A DNA stretch of 64,000 nucleotides from Lysobacter stagni (GTDB lineage Bacteria > Pseudomonadota > Gammaproteobacteria > Xanthomonadales > Xanthomonadaceae): positions 938,001 through 1,002,000 of the forward strand of contig NZ_JASGBI010000001.1 of the NCBI RefSeq assembly GCF_030053425.1. Reading direction: 5' to 3'. Below the pieces are notes generated by a model. It saw only the letters and a program-made list of their open reading frames with translations, was not told the origin of the DNA and did not search any database. Positions within the stretch are counted from its first letter, which is position 1, and each line of letters opens with the position of its first letter. Both the position numbers and the translations under genes were made by a program. Below, one piece after another: positions 53,596 through 63,375 of the stretch.

Positions 53596-54147
53596 TTACA
53601 GCACCGTTCCCAGCGTGCGCAGGCGGAAGCCCGCCATGATCTGCAGCACGCCGTAGACGATCGCGCCCAGTCCCATCCACAGCGCCACGGTGATCAGCCC
53701 GGCGGCGGGCGAGGCGACGAACATCCCGCCGAGGATGATCGCCAGCACGCCGCTGAGCGCGATCATCCATTCGCCCGTGATTTCCTTGCGGATGCGGATG
53801 GCCAGCACGATGCGGTACACACCCGCGACGATCAGCCATGCGGCTACGAACAACAGCAGCACGCCCGCGGTGGCGACCGGGTGGATCACGCCCAGCAGCC
53901 CGAACACGATCGACGCCAGTGCGTACAGCGCCAGCCACCCGCGCGACACCGTGACCTCGCGCCGGAACAGCGCGAACACGCTGAGGATGCCCTCGGCCAG
54001 CGCCATCACACCGAAGGCCCAGGCCATCGCGACAGCGGTTTTCGCGGGCCATACGAAGGCGAAGATGCCGAACAGCACGGCGATCACGCCGTACAGCACC
54101 AGCACCCACCAGCTGCGCCCCAGACCGGCGAACAGACCTGCGCTCAT
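53596..54147 (-). CDS. HdeD-like membrane protein
   Basis: 183 residues with six membrane helices (WWVLVLYGVIAVLFGIFAFV, AMAWAFGVMALAEGILSVFAL and others), in the repeated arrangement of the HdeD/DUF308 family, whose members include an E. coli acid-resistance protein. Function in this organism is unknown. GGGAGG ribosome site precedes the ATG at 54147. Confidence 0.85.
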   Translation of the reverse strand: MSAGLFAGLGRSWWVLVLYGVIAVLFGIFAFVWPAKTAVAMAWAFGVMALAEGILSVFALFRREVTVSRGWLALYALASIVFGLLGVIHPVATAGVLLLFVAAWLIVAGVYRIVLAIRIRKEITGEWMIALSGVLAIILGGMFVASPAAGLITVALWMGLGAIVYGVLQIMAGFRLRTLGTVL

Positions 54148-54335
54148 GGCGACCTCCCTGGCACGATGACCGCGATGCCGCGGCCTGCGCAGCGTGGGCA
54201 GCCGCTCGTCGCAGCCGCGTGAAGGGGGTGTGGATGTGCTCCGGTGCGCAACTGGCGCGTACCCCGACGGATTGCACAGGGCCGCCACGCGGAGGCGTGC
54301 TGCAATCGGTGCTTCGCCCGCACCGGAGTTGCGCC

Positions 54336-54839
54336 ATGCGTCGTCTGTGCCTGTCGATCGTGTTGTTGTGTTTCGTCAATGCCGTCCACGCCCAGTCGGC
54401 CACGCGCGAACACTTCGCGCCCAAGGGCTGGGAGGGGTCCTACCACGGCCTGCATTACACGCCGGTCGTGCGCATCGGCGACCGCGTGATCGTGTCCGGC
54501 ATTCCGGCGGCGGAAGGCGATACCGAAGAGGCGAAGATCCGCTGGGCCTTCCAGCAGATGCAGGCGCACCTTGAAGCGGCGGGCGCCAGCATGGCCGACG
54601 TGGTGGAGCTGCAGAGCTTCCATGTCGCGAAGGACCACGATGAGTTTCGTCGCCGCATCGAGCCGGTGCTGAAGGTGCATCGCGAATTCTTCAAGGACCA
54701 CTACCCGGCATGGACCGCGGTGGGAACCACCGCGCTGTACTCGAGCGACGCACCGATGGAGATCCGGGCCGAGGCGGTCATCGGTTCGGGTGCGCGGGCG
54801 CGCGCGGATATCCCGAAGCCGCCGGCGGGCGCGCCGTAG
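54336..54839 (+). CDS. exported Rid (YjgF/RidA) family protein
   Basis: 167 residues. Sec signal peptide (CLSIVLLCFVNAVHAQ) then a Rid-like fold: YTPVVRIGDRVIVSGIPA, IRWAFQQMQAHLEAAGASMADVVELQSF and APMEIRAEAVIG. RidA enzymes use an Arg at the site that here reads AVGTTALYS, so that Arg seems missing; the export signal is also unusual for a cytoplasmic imine deaminase family. Function unclear. Confidence 0.78.
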   Translation: MRRLCLSIVLLCFVNAVHAQSATREHFAPKGWEGSYHGLHYTPVVRIGDRVIVSGIPAAEGDTEEAKIRWAFQQMQAHLEAAGASMADVVELQSFHVAKDHDEFRRRIEPVLKVHREFFKDHYPAWTAVGTTALYSSDAPMEIRAEAVIGSGARARADIPKPPAGAP

Positions 54840-54845
54840 CCGTGA

Positions 54846-55550
54846 TCACGGCACGCGCGCGCAAACCCACACGTCCACCCGCGACACGCCAGCGCGCAGA
54901 AGTGCGTGCGCCGCCGAACGCACGGTGGCGCCGGTGGTCATGACGTCGTCCACCAGGGCCACGTGCGACGGCAACGCAGCGCGCGGGCGAACCGCGAACG
55001 CCTGGCGCAGGTTGCGCTGCCGTGCGGTGGCGTCCAGTCGCGATTGCGGCGAGGTGGCGCGCACACGAAGCAGCACATCGTCGCGCAGCGGCAGATGCAG
55101 CCAACGGGAGAGCGGGCGCGCGAGTTCCAGGGCCTGGTCGTAGCCGCGCTGGCGCAGCCGCCCGGCATGCAGCGGCAACGGCACCAGGGCCTGTGGCCGG
55201 TCCGCATCGGCCAGCGCCTGGGCCGTCAGCCGACCGAGCAACGCGATCGCGGCAAGGTCGCCATGGAATTTTGCCCGGGGCAGCAGCCGGTCGAGCGGAG
55301 CGCAGTAGACGAACGCGGCGTGGGCCCGGGTTTGAGGGGGCGGTCGCCGCAGGCAGCGTCCGCAGGCGGGGCTGGGCTGGGGTAGGGGCATCGCGCAACG
55401 GCCACAGGCCGCGTGCATGTACGGCAGTTTTTCACGGCAATTTGTGCAGAGATCAAGGCCGTTGGAACCACGTTCGCTGCAGATCAGGCAGCGCGTGGGC
55501 AGCCATCGGTGCCACGCGAAGCGGTCGCGGCTGTCAACTCCGTGCGCCAT
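54846..55550 (-). CDS. ComF family phosphoribosyltransferase-like protein
   Basis: 234 residues. N-terminal zinc-finger-like cysteines ([18 protein letters not shown], then [18 protein letters not shown]) are followed by a phosphoribosyltransferase-type domain with the PRPP loop [14 protein letters not shown]. ComF/GntX proteins take part in DNA uptake in competent bacteria. The start is uncertain: ATG 55550 or ATG 55574; neither has a clear ribosome site. The bio operator palindrome covers codons 1-7 of the 55550 start. Confidence 0.87.
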   Translation of the reverse strand: MAHGVDSRDRFAWHRWLPTRCLICSERGSNGLDLCTNCREKLPYMHAACGRCAMPLPQPSPACGRCLRRPPPQTRAHAAFVYCAPLDRLLPRAKFHGDLAAIALLGRLTAQALADADRPQALVPLPLHAGRLRQRGYDQALELARPLSRWLHLPLRDDVLLRVRATSPQSRLDATARQRNLRQAFAVRPRAALPSHVALVDDVMTTGATVRSAAHALLRAGVSRVDVWVCARVP

Positions 55551-55564
55551 GGTTCGGTTGACAG
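55531..55564. promoter_or_regulatory. BirA-type bio operator candidate
   Basis: CTGTCAACT (55531-55539) and GGTTGACAG (55556-55564) form a dyad (8 of 9 pairs) separated by 16 bases. This is the geometry of the E. coli BirA site (TTGTAAACC-N16-GGTTTACAA), with a related half-site. It lies upstream of bioB and across the comF start. Binding is inferred from spacing and position only. Confidence 0.6.
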
Positions 55565-55586
55565 GCTTCGGCATGGTTTCCAGACT
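55558..55586 (+). promoter_or_regulatory. candidate bioB promoter
   Basis: A perfect -35 TTGACA (55558-55563), a 17-base spacer and a weak -10 CAGACT (55581-55586). A start near 55592 would give a leader of ~32 bases to bioB. The -35 lies inside the BirA-like half-site, so a bound repressor would block it. Confidence 0.5.
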
Positions 55587-55623
55587 GCCGGGCCTGTCCC
55601 GCCGCAACTGTCGGAAAGCCCCC

Positions 55624-56670
55624 ATGACTGCTGTCAGCCAGACCCCCGCCGCCGAGCCGCGCCACGACTGGTCCCGCGCCGAGGTCCGCGCGCTGTTCGA
55701 CCTGCCGTTCCCGGAGCTGCTCCATCGCGCCGGCAGCGTCCATCGCCAGCACTTCGATCCCGCGCAGGTCCAGGTCAGCACGCTGCTGTCGATCAAGACC
55801 GGCGGCTGCCCGGAGGATTGCGGCTACTGCCCGCAGGCCGCGCGCTATCACACCGGCGTGGAAGCCACGAAGCTGATGAGCACCGAGGCCGTGCTGGAGA
55901 AGGCGCGCCAGGCCAAGGCCGCCGGCGCCTCACGCTTCTGCATGGGCGCGGCCTGGCGCTCGCCGAAGGACCGCGACATCCCGAAGGTGGCGGCCATGAT
56001 CTCGGAAGTGAAGGCGCTGGGCCTGGAGACCTGCGCCACGCTGGGCATGCTCTCGGGCGACCAGGCGCGCGCCCTGCGCGAGGCCGGGCTGGACTACTAC
56101 AACCACAACCTGGACACCGCGCCGGAGTTCTACAACCAGGTCATCCACACCCGCGAGGTGCAGGACCGGCTGGACACCCTCGGCCACGTCCGCGACGCCG
56201 GCATGAAGACCTGCTGCGGCGGCATCGTCGGCATGGGCGAGAGCCGGGACCAGCGCGCCGGGCTACTGCAGACGCTGGCCAACCTGCCGGCGCATCCGGA
56301 TTCGGTTCCGATCAACCGGCTGGTCCAGGTAGAAGGCACGCCGCTGGCTGGAACGGCCGAGCTGGACCCCTTCGAATTTGTGCGCACCATCGCAGTTGCA
56401 CGCCTGCTGATGCCCCGTTCGATGGTCCGGCTCTCGGCCGGCCGCGAGTCGATGAACGACGAGTTGCAGGCCCTTTGCTTCCTCGCCGGTGCGAATTCCA
56501 TCTTCTACGGCGAGAAATTGCTGACGACCGGTAATCCCGACACCGAGCGCGATATGGCATTGTTTGCCCGACTGGGGCTGCATCCGATGCCCCTGGTCCA
56601 AGAGCAGGATTCCGGGGGGAAAACCGTCCATGCCGACATCGTCGAATCGCAGCGCTGCTGCGCTGCGTAA
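55624..56670 (+). CDS. bioB: biotin synthase
   Basis: 348 residues. The radical-SAM cluster motif [10 protein letters not shown] (CxxxCxxC) is present, and later Cys and Arg residues ([28 protein letters not shown]) bind the auxiliary 2Fe-2S cluster, with NHNLDT and VPINRL typical. BioB inserts sulfur into dethiobiotin to make biotin. ATG 55624 chosen over an upstream frame. First gene of the bio cluster. Confidence 0.97.
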   Translation: MTAVSQTPAAEPRHDWSRAEVRALFDLPFPELLHRAGSVHRQHFDPAQVQVSTLLSIKTGGCPEDCGYCPQAARYHTGVEATKLMSTEAVLEKARQAKAAGASRFCMGAAWRSPKDRDIPKVAAMISEVKALGLETCATLGMLSGDQARALREAGLDYYNHNLDTAPEFYNQVIHTREVQDRLDTLGHVRDAGMKTCCGGIVGMGESRDQRAGLLQTLANLPAHPDSVPINRLVQVEGTPLAGTAELDPFEFVRTIAVARLLMPRSMVRLSAGRESMNDELQALCFLAGANSIFYGEKLLTTGNPDTERDMALFARLGLHPMPLVQEQDSGGKTVHADIVESQRCCAA

Positions 56671-56715
56671 GGCTTCGCCGTCGCGGAGCGCTTGCCCGTG
56701 GATCACGGTGCGCCC

Positions 56716-57939
56716 ATGAGCCGCCCGGCATGGCGTGACCGCATCGCCGAAGCCCGCGCCCAGCGCGAGGCGGACTCGCGCGTACGCGTGCGCCGCATCG
56801 TCAGCCATCGCGACGGCGCCCGCTGCATCGTCGAAGGCCGTTCCCTGCTGAACTTCTGCGGCAACGACTACCTCGGCCTGTCTCAGCATTTCGCCGTGGT
56901 CGGCGCCCTTCAGGACGCCGCCTCGCGCGAAGGCGCCGGCGGCGTCGGCTCGCACCTGGTGTGCGGCCACCACCAGCTTCACGACACGCTGGAACGCGAA
57001 CTGGCCGACTGGCTGGGCGCGCCCCGCGCGCTGCTGTTCGGGTCGGGATACCTGGCCAACCTCGCCGTGCTCCAGTCGCTGCTGGGCGACGAGGACGTGT
57101 GCGTGGAAGACCGGCTCAACCACGCCAGCCTGATCGACGCCGCACGCATGGCCGGCTGCCGCCTGCGTCGCTACCCGCACGGCGATGCCGAGGGGGCGAT
57201 CCGCCAGCTGCGCAGCATGCCCGAGGGCATGGCGCTGCTGGCCACCGACGGCGTTTTCAGCATGGACGGCGACATCGCGCCGCTGCGCGAGCTGGCCCTG
57301 GTGGCGCGCGTGCAGAAGGCGCTGCTGTACGTGGACGACGCCCATGGCGTCGGCGTGGTCGGCCCGGACGGGCGCGGCAGCGTCGCGGCCTCGAAGCTGG
57401 GCGTCAACGATGTCCCGCTGCAGCTGGCCACGCTGGGCAAGGCGCTGGGCGGTTACGGCGCGGCCGTGCTGGGCGAGGCGGACCTGATCGGCCACCTGGC
57501 CGAAACCGCGCGCCCGTACCTCTACACCACCGCGCTGCCGCCGGCCCAGGCCGCGGCGACGCTGGCGGCGGTCAAGCTCGCCCGCACCGAACACTGGCGC
57601 CGCAACAAGCTCGACGAACTCGTTGGCCGTTTCCGCGAGCGCGCCCAGCGCGCCGGTCTGGCGCTGATGGATTCGCAGACCCCCATCCAGCCCGTGCTGT
57701 GCGGCGACGATGCCAGTGCGCTGGCCTTGGCGGGTGCGCTGGAGCAGGCCGGCTACTGGGTCGCAGCCATCCGTCCGCCGACGGTGCCGGAAGGCCGCGC
57801 ACGCCTGCGCGTGACGCTGTCCGCGCTGCATGGCGTGGCCGACGTGGACGGCCTGGTCGATGCGATGGCCAAGGCCCGCGATCGCGCGCGGCTGGGCCTG
57901 CCCGCCGCCGGATCGCGGGAAACCGTCGTGACGCGATGA
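56716..57939 (+). CDS. bioF: 8-amino-7-oxononanoate synthase
   Basis: 407 residues. [61 protein letters not shown] and [12 protein letters not shown] (PLP lysine) are typical. BioF condenses pimeloyl-ACP with alanine. ATG 56716 was chosen; an in-frame TTG at 56692 is unlikely. About 45 bases after bioB, so same operon. Confidence 0.95.
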   Translation: MSRPAWRDRIAEARAQREADSRVRVRRIVSHRDGARCIVEGRSLLNFCGNDYLGLSQHFAVVGALQDAASREGAGGVGSHLVCGHHQLHDTLERELADWLGAPRALLFGSGYLANLAVLQSLLGDEDVCVEDRLNHASLIDAARMAGCRLRRYPHGDAEGAIRQLRSMPEGMALLATDGVFSMDGDIAPLRELALVARVQKALLYVDDAHGVGVVGPDGRGSVAASKLGVNDVPLQLATLGKALGGYGAAVLGEADLIGHLAETARPYLYTTALPPAQAAATLAAVKLARTEHWRRNKLDELVGRFRERAQRAGLALMDSQTPIQPVLCGDDASALALAGALEQAGYWVAAIRPPTVPEGRARLRVTLSALHGVADVDGLVDAMAKARDRARLGLPAAGSRETVVTR

Positions 57940-58340
57940 GCGGCGAGCGCGACCTCGCGCGCCTGCTTGCCGCCCTGTCGGTGAGTTCGCGCGACGGCGA
58001 GTTCGCCTTCGTGACCCGCGCCACCGCCGATCCCGGCCTGGCCGTCACCGCCTCGGCCAGCGTCCGCGAAACGGAGGGTTTCACCTACGTGGTGCCCTGC
58101 GCGGTCGCCGACGCACACGGCCTGCCGTACGATTTCCGCGCCGCCTGGCTCACGCTGGACGTGCACTCGGCACTGGATTCGGTCGGCCTGACGGCCGCCG
58201 TGTCCGGCGCGCTGGCCCGACACGGCATACCGTGCAATGTCCTGGCCGGCTTCCACCACGATCATCTCCTGGTCGCGGCCGACCGCCGCGACGACGCACT
58301 CGCGGTGCTGGCGGCCCTGGCGCAGGACGGCCACACCTGA
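57936..58340 (+). CDS. ACT-domain (ACT_3/DUF2241-like) protein in the bio operon
   Basis: 134 residues. The family form is recognisable: [67 protein letters not shown] and [19 protein letters not shown] domains bind small ligands, commonly amino acids. No biotin role is known to me. It overlaps bioF (ATGA), so it is co-translated. bioH follows after 55 bases. Confidence 0.8.
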   Translation: MSGERDLARLLAALSVSSRDGEFAFVTRATADPGLAVTASASVRETEGFTYVVPCAVADAHGLPYDFRAAWLTLDVHSALDSVGLTAAVSGALARHGIPCNVLAGFHHDHLLVAADRRDDALAVLAALAQDGHT

Positions 58341-58395
58341 CATTCCCCCGGCCGGTCCGCACGCGGATCGGCGACGCAAGAGCCATCGACGCACC

Positions 58396-59169
58396 ATGTA
58401 CATCCAGACGCGCGGGCAGGGTCCCGCGCTGGCACTGATCCACGGCTGGGCCATGCACGGCGGGCTGTTCGCACCGCTGGTCGAACGCCTGTCCGATCGC
58501 TACACGCTGCACCTGGTCGACCTGCCCGGCCATGGCCACGCACGCGAGGACACCGCCCCGCTGGTCCCCGACGTGCTCGCCGCCGAGCTGGTCGCGCGCG
58601 TGCCCGACGCGGTCTGGCTGGGCTGGTCGCTGGGTGGGCAGTTCGCCCTGCGCGCCGCACTGGATTTTCCGGAGGAGGTGCGCGGACTGATCATGGTCGC
58701 GTCCTCGCCGCGCTTCGTGATCGACGAAGGCTGGCCGCACGGTGTGAAGCCGCAGTTGTTCCGCGACTTCGGTGAAGCGCTGGGCCGCGATTTCCGCGGC
58801 ACGCTGGAAGGCTTCCTCGCGCTGGAAGCGCTGGGTTCCAGCTACGCACAGGAAGAACTGCGCAGCCTCAAGGCACAGGCCTTCGAACGCGGCGAGCCCG
58901 CACCGCGCGCCCTGCAGGAGGGCCTGGTGCTGCTGGACCGGCTGGACCTGCGCGCCGAACTGGCACAGCTGCGCGTGCCGAGTCTGTGGATTTCCGGTCG
59001 CCGTGACCGCCTCATCCCCGCCGGCGCCATGCCCGCGGCGGCGGCGATGGCGCACGACGCACGCAGCGTGGTGATCGCCAACGCCGGACACGCCCCGTTC
59101 CTGGGTGCAGCCGACGAAGTCGCCGCGCAGATCGACGCCTTCATGCGCGCGGTGACCGCGCCCGCCTGA
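58396..59169 (+). CDS. bioH: pimeloyl-[ACP] methyl ester esterase
   Basis: 257 residues, matching E. coli BioH (256). Oxyanion segment LIHGWAMHG, nucleophile Ser78 in GWSLGG, acid Asp in ISGRRDRLIP and base His in NAGHAPF are all visible. BioH removes the methyl group added by BioC, ending the pimeloyl arm. ATG 58396 chosen because the family starts with MYIQTRGQG. Confidence 0.93.
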   Translation: MYIQTRGQGPALALIHGWAMHGGLFAPLVERLSDRYTLHLVDLPGHGHAREDTAPLVPDVLAAELVARVPDAVWLGWSLGGQFALRAALDFPEEVRGLIMVASSPRFVIDEGWPHGVKPQLFRDFGEALGRDFRGTLEGFLALEALGSSYAQEELRSLKAQAFERGEPAPRALQEGLVLLDRLDLRAELAQLRVPSLWISGRRDRLIPAGAMPAAAAMAHDARSVVIANAGHAPFLGAADEVAAQIDAFMRAVTAPA

Positions 59170-59247
59170 GCGGAACCTCGGCGACTTCCCATCCCCCGTG
59201 CCCTGGCTTGATCGCGAGGGCGAAGCGCATCACCGTTGCTGGCCCCC

Positions 59248-60153
59248 ATGACCGACACCTTCGACCACCGCCAGGTCCGCCGCGCCTTCTCGCGTGCCGC
59301 ACACGGCTATGACGATGCCGCCGCGCTGCAGCGCGAAGTGGCCTCGCGCCTGATGGAACAGCTGGACTACCTCGACGATCCCGCACTCGATCGCGCGCCG
59401 CCGCAGGTCGTGCTGGATATCGGTTGCGGTCCCGGCCACGCCAGCGTCGCGATGCAGAAACGCTGGCCCAAGGCGCAGGTGCTCGCGCTGGACCTGGCGC
59501 TGCCCATGCTGCGCGAAACGCGCCATAACGCCGGCGGCTGGCGGCCTTTCGCGCGTCGTCCCGACGCGTTGTGCGCCGATGCGCGCGCGCTGCCGTTGCG
59601 CGACGCCAGCGTCGACATCCTGTTCTCCAACCTGTGCCTGCAGTGGGTCGAAGACCTGCCTGCCGTGTTCGCCGGCTTCCGTCGCGTGCTCAAGCCCGAC
59701 GGCCTGCTGCTGGTGTCCACCTTCGGCCTGGATACGCTGCACGAACTGCGCGGCGCGTTCGCGCAGGCCGACAACGCGCCGCATGTGAGCCCGTTCGTGT
59801 CGATCGCGCAGTTCGGCGATGCGCTGATCGCGGCGGGCTTCAAGAACCCCGTGCTGGACCGAGACGAGTTCGTGATGGGCCACGACGACCTGCCCGGCCT
59901 GATGCGCGAACTGCGCACGCTGGGCGCGACGAACGCGATGAGCGAGCGCCGCCGCAGCCTTACCGGCCGCGCGCGTTTCGCCCGCGCCGCCGATGCCTAC
60001 GAACCGTGGCGCCGGGACGGCCGCCTGCCGGCGACGTGGGAAGTGATCTACGCGCACGCGTGGGGCCCGCAACCGGGCCAGCCGATCCGCGTGGGCGGCG
60101 TCGACGAAGTGCACGTCCCGGTCAGCGGCATCCGCATCCGGAAACGCCCATGA
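59248..60153 (+). CDS. bioC: malonyl-ACP O-methyltransferase
   Basis: 301 residues. FSRAAHGYDDAAALQREVASRL at the start and SAM motif DIGCGPGHASVAM are typical, as are LFSNLCLQWVEDLP and FGLDTLHELRGAFA. BioC methylates malonyl-ACP so fatty-acid synthesis can build pimelate. ATG 59248 was chosen over TTG 59236. It overlaps the next gene (ATGA). Confidence 0.94.
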   Translation: MTDTFDHRQVRRAFSRAAHGYDDAAALQREVASRLMEQLDYLDDPALDRAPPQVVLDIGCGPGHASVAMQKRWPKAQVLALDLALPMLRETRHNAGGWRPFARRPDALCADARALPLRDASVDILFSNLCLQWVEDLPAVFAGFRRVLKPDGLLLVSTFGLDTLHELRGAFAQADNAPHVSPFVSIAQFGDALIAAGFKNPVLDRDEFVMGHDDLPGLMRELRTLGATNAMSERRRSLTGRARFARAADAYEPWRRDGRLPATWEVIYAHAWGPQPGQPIRVGGVDEVHVPVSGIRIRKRP

Positions 60154-61142
60154 ACGCGCGCCGCACCGCGCTGGCGGCCGTCGCCATCGCGCTGGCATCG
60201 GCGTTCTTCTTCACCTGTACCTATGTGCTCAACCGCGCCGCGGCCGTCGAAGGCGGCCACTGGGCGTGGACCGCGTGCCTGCGCTACCTGATCACGTTGC
60301 CGCTGCTGTTGCCGGTGATGCCGTGGCAGGGCGGCATTGCGCCGGTGTGGCGCGCGATCCGTGCGCATCCCGGCCCGTGGCTGTTGTGGAGCGGCATCGG
60401 CTTCGTGCTGTTCTACGTGTGCCTGAGCTACGCCGCATCAAGCGGGCCTTCATGGCTGATCGCCGGCACGTTCCAGCTCACCGTGATCGCCGGCATGCTG
60501 TGTGCGCCGTTCCTCTACAAGGACGCACGCGCGCGCATCCCGCGCGCCGCGCTGGCCACGGGCCTGCTGGTGGTGGCGGGCGTGCTGACGCTGCAGTTCG
60601 GCCATCGCGGCGGCGCACTCGATCGCGATGCCTGGGTGGCGCTGGCGCTGGTTGCGGTGTCGGCCTTCGCCTATCCGCTGGGCAACCGTGGCCTGCTGCT
60701 GCACCTGGAGCGCGCCGGCGTCGAACTCAACGCCACGCAGCGCGTGTTCGGCATGACCCTGGCCAGCCAGCCGATGTGGTGGGCCATCGCCGCACTCACC
60801 TTCGCCCAGGTGGGAGCGCCGTCGCTGGGGCAGGTATCGCTGGCCGCCGGCGTTGCGTTGGGCGCGGGCGTGATCGCCACGGTGCTGTTCTTCCAGGCCA
60901 CCGGCATGGTGCGTCACAACCCGACCGCGTTGGCGGCCGCCGAGGCGATGCAGGCGGCGGAGATCCTGTTCGCCACCGTGATCGGCGTGTTGTGGCTGGG
61001 CGAAGCCTGGCCGCAGGGCCGCGCGCTCGCGGGTGCGGTGATCGTGGTGGTCGGCATCGTGGTGTTCAGCCTCGTCGCGGCGCGCGCGTCTGCGGGCGAC
61101 CGTCGCGCGGTGCAGGAGATGCGCGGCGATCGCGGGGCGTGA
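60150..61142 (+). CDS. EmrE/DMT-type multidrug resistance efflux transporter family protein
   Basis: 330 residues with about ten membrane helices (AAVAIALASAFFFTCTYVLN, LWSGIGFVLFYVCLSYAA, GLLVVAGVLTLQFG, FATVIGVLWLGEAWPQG). It belongs to the DMT superfamily. Solute unknown. Start overlaps bioC by four bases, so it may move a biotin-related compound, but this is only context. A 67-base gap follows. Confidence 0.8.
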   Translation: MNARRTALAAVAIALASAFFFTCTYVLNRAAAVEGGHWAWTACLRYLITLPLLLPVMPWQGGIAPVWRAIRAHPGPWLLWSGIGFVLFYVCLSYAASSGPSWLIAGTFQLTVIAGMLCAPFLYKDARARIPRAALATGLLVVAGVLTLQFGHRGGALDRDAWVALALVAVSAFAYPLGNRGLLLHLERAGVELNATQRVFGMTLASQPMWWAIAALTFAQVGAPSLGQVSLAAGVALGAGVIATVLFFQATGMVRHNPTALAAAEAMQAAEILFATVIGVLWLGEAWPQGRALAGAVIVVVGIVVFSLVAARASAGDRRAVQEMRGDRGA

Positions 61143-61209
61143 CGGTTCGAGGAAAGCGTTCAGCGGCGCGCTCGTAGAGTCGCCGCATCGCTCCGATGTG
61201 CATGCGCCG

Positions 61210-61812
61210 ATGACCCGACACGCCCCCATCCGATTCGCACTCCTGCTGCTGGCCTGCGCCGCGGCATCGCCGACGATGGCGCAGTCCTTGCCGGAGGAGT
61301 GGGGTTTCGACCCGTCCGCACTGGTCGCCGACGGCCGTGAACTGCTGCTGCGCGCCCCCGACGCCAGCGTCGATGGCCTGTTCCAGGCGGTGCACGCGAG
61401 CGCCCGGTTGCCGCAGGATGCCGATGCGTTGTGCGCGCTGTTCGACCCCGATGCCGAGCGCAGTCTGGACGGTTACAACACCATCGCCTCGCGCCTGAGC
61501 CAGGACAGCCGCGTGCGTTTCGCCGATGCGGTCACGGCGTTTTTCGTGGCCGCGGCGCAAAGCCCAAGGCAACCCTTCGACGCCACACGCGCGGCGCAGT
61601 CGCTCAAGGTCGCCGGCGTGCGTGCGGCCATCCTCAACGATGGCTTCCTTGCCGGTCTCAACGGCACTGACCACACCGCACGTTGTCGTTCGGTAGGCTG
61701 GCTGCTGGATGCCCTGCAGGCGCAACCGGCGGCCGAGCGCGCATCGGTCATGCGCCTGCTGTTGAGCCAGGGCCTGGACCATGTCGCGCTGGCCGGAGCG
61801 GCGCAGCGCTGA
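61210..61812 (+). CDS. exported hypothetical protein
   Basis: 200 residues with a Sec signal peptide (FALLLLACAAASPTMAQ). The mature part has two Cys (ALCALFDP and TARCRSVG) and is helical. I do not recognise a family. ATG 61210 was chosen over the upstream GTG at 61198. Ends four bases before the convergent glycosyltransferase stop. Confidence 0.7.
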   Translation: MTRHAPIRFALLLLACAAASPTMAQSLPEEWGFDPSALVADGRELLLRAPDASVDGLFQAVHASARLPQDADALCALFDPDAERSLDGYNTIASRLSQDSRVRFADAVTAFFVAAAQSPRQPFDATRAAQSLKVAGVRAAILNDGFLAGLNGTDHTARCRSVGWLLDALQAQPAAERASVMRLLLSQGLDHVALAGAAQR

Positions 61813-61815
61813 GGT

Positions 61816-63300
61816 TCAGCGCACCGCCTCCACGCGGAACATGACGCGTCCGCGCCAGGGGGTTCCCAGCGTCACGGCGCGATAGCCGCGTTCGACGATG
61901 CGCTCGTGCACCCGCGGCCAGTCGCCTTCCTTGCAGATCCACACCACGCCGCTCTCGCGTTCGTCCAGCTCCACCGCGAGTGGTTCGTCGTAGGCGGGGT
62001 TGAAGCGCGGCTGGCGCAGTTCGTCGATGGAGAGCTTCTCGATCTGCGTGCCGCGCCCCAGGTGCAGGTGCAGGCCGTAGCGCGCCATGTCCTCGACGAA
62101 CACCACTTCGTTGATGGGTGCCGGCGCGCGTGCGCGGATCGCGTCGGCCCAGTCGGCCGCATTCTTGTGTGTCGGCCAGGCCGCGGCGGCGAGCGCCAGC
62201 CCCGCCAGCAGTGCGGACCATGCCGCCAGCCACGGCCATCGCGGCAGGCCGCGGCCTTCGCGCTGGCGCTGCAAGGCCACCGTCACCGCCAGTGGCACGA
62301 ACAACGGCAACACGTACAGCGGAAGCCGCGAGCGCGCCAGGCAGAACACTGTCAGCGGCAGCAGCACCCACAGCACGAGCAGCAACCACGGCGCGTCGTG
62401 CTCGCGACGCTGGGCATCGGTGAACCACGGACGCACCAGACCGGGCAGTGAGCGCGCCCAGCGCAGCAGCGCCGGTGTCCATGGCAACGTGCCCAGCAGC
62501 AGCGTCGGCACGTAGATCTGCAGCCAGCCATACCACTGCCCGTGGCGGCCGAACTCGTTGGTCAACACGCGGTTGACCACTTCATCGCCGACGAAATAGC
62601 CGAACAGCCCCGGATTGTTGGCGAACACCGCCAGGTACCAAGGTGCGGCAAGCAGCACGAACAGCAACACGCCGGACCACTGCAGCACGCGCGAGCCGCG
62701 TTGTCCGGGCAGCAGGAAATCGAACAGCAGCACCACCGGCAGCGTGACCAGCCCCGGTGGCCCCTTGGTCACGAACGCCAGCGCGAAGCCCACCCACATC
62801 AGCGCCAGCCAGCCGCGCGGAGACCGGGAGTGGCCGAAACGCGCTTCGACGAACGCCCACATCGCCAGGTTCACCATCGCCGCCAGCACGTAATCGGTGG
62901 TGATGAACTGCGAAGCCCCGAAGGCGAACAGCATCGAGGCATAGACCGCGGCGGCGGTGACGCCGCTGCCGGGCGACAGACGCGTGGCGATGCGCCCGGC
63001 GAACCACACGCACAGCAGGTACGACAGCGCGGCCGGCAAACGTGCGGCCCACGGGTTCGCGCCGAACACGGCGACGCTGCTCGCGATGGCCCAGTAGGTC
63101 AGCGGGGGCTTGGTCCAGTGGCCGACCTCGTGGCTGCGGCGCGGACTGAGCCAGTCGCCGCTGTCGAGCATGTTCAGCGCGACATTGGTGTAACGGCCCT
63201 CGTCGGGATCCCAGATGCCGCGCACGCCGAGGAAGGCCAGCGCCAGCACGGCCGAGAGCAGGGCGACCCACAACACGGGCGAGCGCAGGACAGACGGCAT
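61816..63300 (-). CDS. ArnT-like membrane glycosyltransferase (GT39/GT83 PMT family)
   Basis: 494 residues with about eleven helices. The first periplasmic loop has GIWDPDEGRYTNVALNML with the acidic DPDE catalytic motif, then HWTKPPLTYW and FITTDYVLAAMVNLAMWAF, all typical of ArnT/PMT enzymes. These transfer a sugar from a polyprenyl phosphate lipid in the periplasm, in ArnT to lipid A. Length is short of ArnT's ~550. The acceptor is unknown. An exported protein gene is convergent. Confidence 0.85.
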   Translation of the reverse strand: MPSVLRSPVLWVALLSAVLALAFLGVRGIWDPDEGRYTNVALNMLDSGDWLSPRRSHEVGHWTKPPLTYWAIASSVAVFGANPWAARLPAALSYLLCVWFAGRIATRLSPGSGVTAAAVYASMLFAFGASQFITTDYVLAAMVNLAMWAFVEARFGHSRSPRGWLALMWVGFALAFVTKGPPGLVTLPVVLLFDFLLPGQRGSRVLQWSGVLLFVLLAAPWYLAVFANNPGLFGYFVGDEVVNRVLTNEFGRHGQWYGWLQIYVPTLLLGTLPWTPALLRWARSLPGLVRPWFTDAQRREHDAPWLLLVLWVLLPLTVFCLARSRLPLYVLPLFVPLAVTVALQRQREGRGLPRWPWLAAWSALLAGLALAAAAWPTHKNAADWADAIRARAPAPINEVVFVEDMARYGLHLHLGRGTQIEKLSIDELRQPRFNPAYDEPLAVELDERESGVVWICKEGDWPRVHERIVERGYRAVTLGTPWRGRVMFRVEAVR

Positions 63301-63375
63301 GCCGGCTCCGCCGGGAAGGTCCGGGCGGAGTGTGTCGCAGGGAAGGTTAGAGAAGCGTCGGAACGCGGGGGGCGG

